A stretch of DNA of 44,664 nucleotides from Saprospiraceae bacterium (GTDB lineage: Bacteria; Bacteroidota; Bacteroidia; Chitinophagales; Saprospiraceae). The stretch spans positions 1 to 44,664 of the forward strand of contig JAGNXB010000009.1 of NCBI GenBank assembly GCA_017985675.1. Reading direction: 5' to 3'. Below, piece after piece: positions 42,679-44,664 of the stretch; position 1 is the stretch's first letter, and each line of letters begins with the position of its first letter. The position numbers and the translations under genes are program-made. Below the pieces are notes generated by a model that was not told the DNA's origin, did not search any database, and worked only from the letters and a program-made list of their open reading frames with translations.

Positions 42679-42862
42679 GTTTATAAAATCATGGCATGAA
42701 GTAGTGGTTTTGTTGCAACACAAAAGACACTGTTACTGTTCTGTGATATACGAGATGAACGGTCGGCTTATTGTCTGGTATGGGACTGGCATATAGGGTT
42801 GTTTCCGTAAGTTCGTACATCCGTTCCAACACATTGGGACAAGATAATACAAATTGGGGTTT

Positions 42863-43996
42863 ATGAAAATTGGGATCGTTTGTTATCCTACCTTTGGTGG
42901 AAGCGGAGTGCTTGCTACTGAATTGGGCCAGGGGTTGGCTCGGAGGGGCCATCAGGTGCACTTCATTACCTATCGCCAACCGGTGCGTCTGCTCAATTTT
43001 ACCGAAAACGTGTATTACCACGAGGTGCCGACAGCCGATTACCCGCTGTTTGAATACCCGCCTTATGATACGGCCATGACCAGCACCCTGGTCGATGTCG
43101 CCCTCACAGCCGGGTTGGATATTCTCCATGTACACTATGCCATTCCCCACGCTGCCATAGCTTATATGGCACGTGAAATCCTAAAAACACATGGCCGGCA
43201 TGTCCCATTTGTAACTACCCTGCATGGCACGGATATTACGCTTGTTGGGAAAAACCGCGCTTTTGCTCCGGTCGTGGCTTTTTCAATTAATCAATCAGAT
43301 GGCGTGACAGCCGTTTCAGAAAGCCTACGCCAGGATACGCTGGATGCTTTCAAAGTGGAAGTACCTATAGAAGTAATCTACAATTTTGTTGATTTTTCCC
43401 GCTTTTCAAAAACCGACAAGGAGCATTTCAAAAAAGCCATTGCACCGAATGGGGAAAAAATTCTCGTACACACGTCTAATTTCCGCCCTGTAAAAAGGGT
43501 TGAAGATGTCATTTATATTTTCCAACGGGTAAACGCGGTGGTACCCAGCCGCTTATTATTGATCGGTGACGGGCCCGAACGGCAAAATATTGAAATGCTT
43601 TGCCGGGAAATCGGCTTGTGTGATGAGATTCGTTTCCTGGGCAAACTAGAGGCCGTTGAAGAAGTGCTGGCCATTGCTGATCTGTTTATTCTGCCTTCCG
43701 GTCACGAGAGTTTCGGACTTTCCGCCCTTGAAGCCATGGCCTGCGAGGTACCTGTCATTTCCTCCAATGCCGGAGGATTATCTGAGGTCAATATTCATGG
43801 CGTCACGGGCTATTTGCAAGACCCCGGCGATGTAGACGGCATGGCCGCCCACGCCATTGAACTGTTGGAAAATCCCGACCTGCTCGCCCGCTTCCGCAAG
43901 CAAGCCTACGAACAAGCGCGCCGCTTTCGTATCGAACAAATTCTCCCCGAATATGAAGCACTTTATGAAAAAGTGCTCTTGGGCGTGAATGTGTAA
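42863..43996 (+). CDS. bshA: N-acetyl-alpha-D-glucosaminyl L-malate synthase BshA
   Basis: First enzyme of bacillithiol synthesis: joins GlcNAc from UDP-GlcNAc to L-malate. 377 residues from ATG 42863; TTG 42854 would add three. A GT4/GT-B glycosyltransferase: N-terminal domain with IGIVCYPTFGGSGVLATELG and the typical HGTDITLVG; the C-terminal donor domain with LLIGDGPE and SFGLSALEAMACEVPVISSN followed by AGGLSEV. Bacillithiol is the low-molecular-weight thiol of Firmicutes and many Bacteroidota. bshB and bshC are not in the window. A G-rich tract follows the stop. Confidence 0.95.
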   Translation: MKIGIVCYPTFGGSGVLATELGQGLARRGHQVHFITYRQPVRLLNFTENVYYHEVPTADYPLFEYPPYDTAMTSTLVDVALTAGLDILHVHYAIPHAAIAYMAREILKTHGRHVPFVTTLHGTDITLVGKNRAFAPVVAFSINQSDGVTAVSESLRQDTLDAFKVEVPIEVIYNFVDFSRFSKTDKEHFKKAIAPNGEKILVHTSNFRPVKRVEDVIYIFQRVNAVVPSRLLLIGDGPERQNIEMLCREIGLCDEIRFLGKLEAVEEVLAIADLFILPSGHESFGLSALEAMACEVPVISSNAGGLSEVNIHGVTGYLQDPGDVDGMAAHAIELLENPDLLARFRKQAYEQARRFRIEQILPEYEALYEKVLLGVNV

Positions 43997-43998
43997 TT

Positions 43999-44036
43999 GG
44001 GTAAGGGGTAAATGGTAAGGGGTTAATGGTAAAGGG
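43999..44036 (+). other. G-rich tract, possible G-quadruplex
   Basis: Four runs of three or four G separated by 3, 10 and 11 nt (GGGTAAGGGG, GTAAGGGG, AAAGGG) start 3 nt after the bshA stop. It is also a tandem array of GGTAA(A)GGGGTTAAT words. Long loops make a stable quadruplex uncertain. Confidence 0.35.
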
Positions 44037-44260
44037 TTAAAATTCGTAACTGGTGTTAAGTAAATTAAGTAAGAGGTGATTTCGGAATAATCTGGAATCG
44101 TTTATAGGGATGAGGAATGAGGAATCAGGGATGGAATTTTGTCGGGAATAAGCTGCGCTTGAAGGTCAAACAGCGCAGCCCAAACTTCCAAACTGCGTAG
44201 CATTCGGGATTGGGAAAAACCTGCATTGTCGTCAAGCACAATAACGTAACAACTCCTAAC

Positions 44261-44292
44261 TCCCTCAAAAACCTCAAACCCTCAAACCCTCC
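44261..44292 (-). repeat. TTGAGG-type tract, reverse orientation
   Basis: CCCTCAAAAACCTCAAACCC and CTCAAACCCTCC are the reverse complement of the tract at 4824-4861 and again sit immediately next to a 73-bp repeat module. The rest of 44037-44260 holds scattered AATCTGG and GATGAGGAATGAGG words and no gene. Confidence 0.75.
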
Positions 44293-44295
44293 ATC

Positions 44296-44385
44296 CTATC
44301 AACAGGGGCGCTCGGTTCGCTCACCGAATGTCTTCATTATGTTGATGTGCTATTGGGCATTTAGTAAGCCTCGCGCAGGGGGGGG
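44296..44385 (-). repeat. 73-bp repeat family, module D (truncated)
   Basis: Reverse-complement orientation: tail CTATCAAC and AGGGGCGCTCGG at the left, one unit with changes (CTTCATTATGTTGATGTGC), then CGCGCAGGGGGGGG. It has no palindromic head; after the G run, AATCTGG words begin. Confidence 0.88.
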
Positions 44386-44443
44386 ATAATCTGGAATCTG
44401 GGAATCTGGAATCTGGACCTAGACGTGAGATCATCCCTCATCC

Positions 44444-44664
44444 CTATCAATAAGCCTCGCGCATGGGCGCTCGGTTCGCTCACCGAATGTCAGCATTTTG
44501 TTGATTTGCTATTGGGCATTTCGTAAGCCTCGCGCAGGGGCGCTCGGTTCGCTCACCGAATGTCAGCATTTTGTTGATTTGCTATTGGGCATTTCGTAAG
44601 CCTCGCGCAGGGGCGCTCGGTTCGCTCACCGAATGTCAGCATTTTGTTGATTTGCTATTGGGCA
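44444..44664 (-). repeat. 73-bp repeat family, module E, continuing past the window
   Basis: Three units with CGCTCGGTTCGCTCACCGAA starting at 44468, 44541 and 44614, so the period is exactly 73. The units are nearly identical. The array is cut by the window end, so its copy number and head are unknown. Confidence 0.92.

Overview
The window looks like a chromosomal piece of a free-living Bacteroidota bacterium, most likely of the Saprospiria (Lewinella/Haliscomenobacter-like) lineage. The evidence is four proteins ending in type A sorting domains of the type IX secretion system (T9SS), a bacillithiol gene (bshA), DUF3078 and OMP_b-brl_3 outer-membrane families, the archaeal/eukaryote-like type 3 prolyl-tRNA synthetase, several TAnnTTTG-type -7 promoter boxes, and weak Shine-Dalgarno signals. 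The lineage is inferred from families; no marker gene here fixes the genus. I see no rRNA, tRNA, CRISPR array, prophage or transposase gene.

Layout. 1-3.2 kb: two minus-strand secreted/outer-membrane genes (a FadL-like barrel and an aromatic, Arg/Ser-rich disordered protein) separated by a terminator. 3.35-4.8 kb: proS. 4.8-6.1 kb: gene-free, with three modules of a 73-bp tandem repeat family. 6.1-9.7 kb: a Qnr-like pentapeptide protein plus a membrane protein, then DUF3078 and DUF4349 envelope proteins. 10.1-15.2 kb: an AraC regulator, an outer-membrane beta-barrel receptor and an S41 protease, probably one functional cassette. 15.3-18 kb: two secreted beta-propeller proteins. 18.1-24.5 kb: MscS channel, a Gmad2-type lipoprotein, mnmE, an unknown membrane protein and a DUF1016 (YhcG-like) nuclease, with two copies of a roughly 310-bp non-coding element at 18109-18418 and 24225-24533. 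24.7-31.4 kb: a double OmpA-domain lipoprotein, two T9SS cargo proteins (one a lipase) and small envelope proteins including an NlpE-like lipoprotein. 31.5-35.4 kb (minus strand): Xaa-Pro aminopeptidase, MeaB and a shortened methylmalonyl-CoA mutase small subunit. 35.5-37.6 kb: iscS-iscU-iscA, ended by a clear terminator. 37.7-44 kb: a pirin with an export-like leader, a small membrane protein behind a perfect inverted repeat, an NAD(P)-binding epimerase-like protein, an unknown secreted protein and bshA. 44.3-44.66 kb: the 73-bp repeat family again, in the opposite orientation, running off the window.

The genes are mostly housekeeping and envelope functions. The unusual content is non-coding: (i) a modular 73-bp tandem repeat family whose head can fold as a three-way junction, present at both ends of the window in opposite orientation; (ii) two 310-bp elements with matching terminal inverted repeats ending in TTAA and a long foldback right half, which look like non-autonomous mobile elements; and (iii) gene-free stretches built from a small recurring set of short tandem words. 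Long perfect inverted repeats in front of or between genes (39213-39247, 8777-8836), a 27-bp palindrome inside the DUF1016 gene, and the apparently eroded 3' end of the mutase gene are the other points worth following up.
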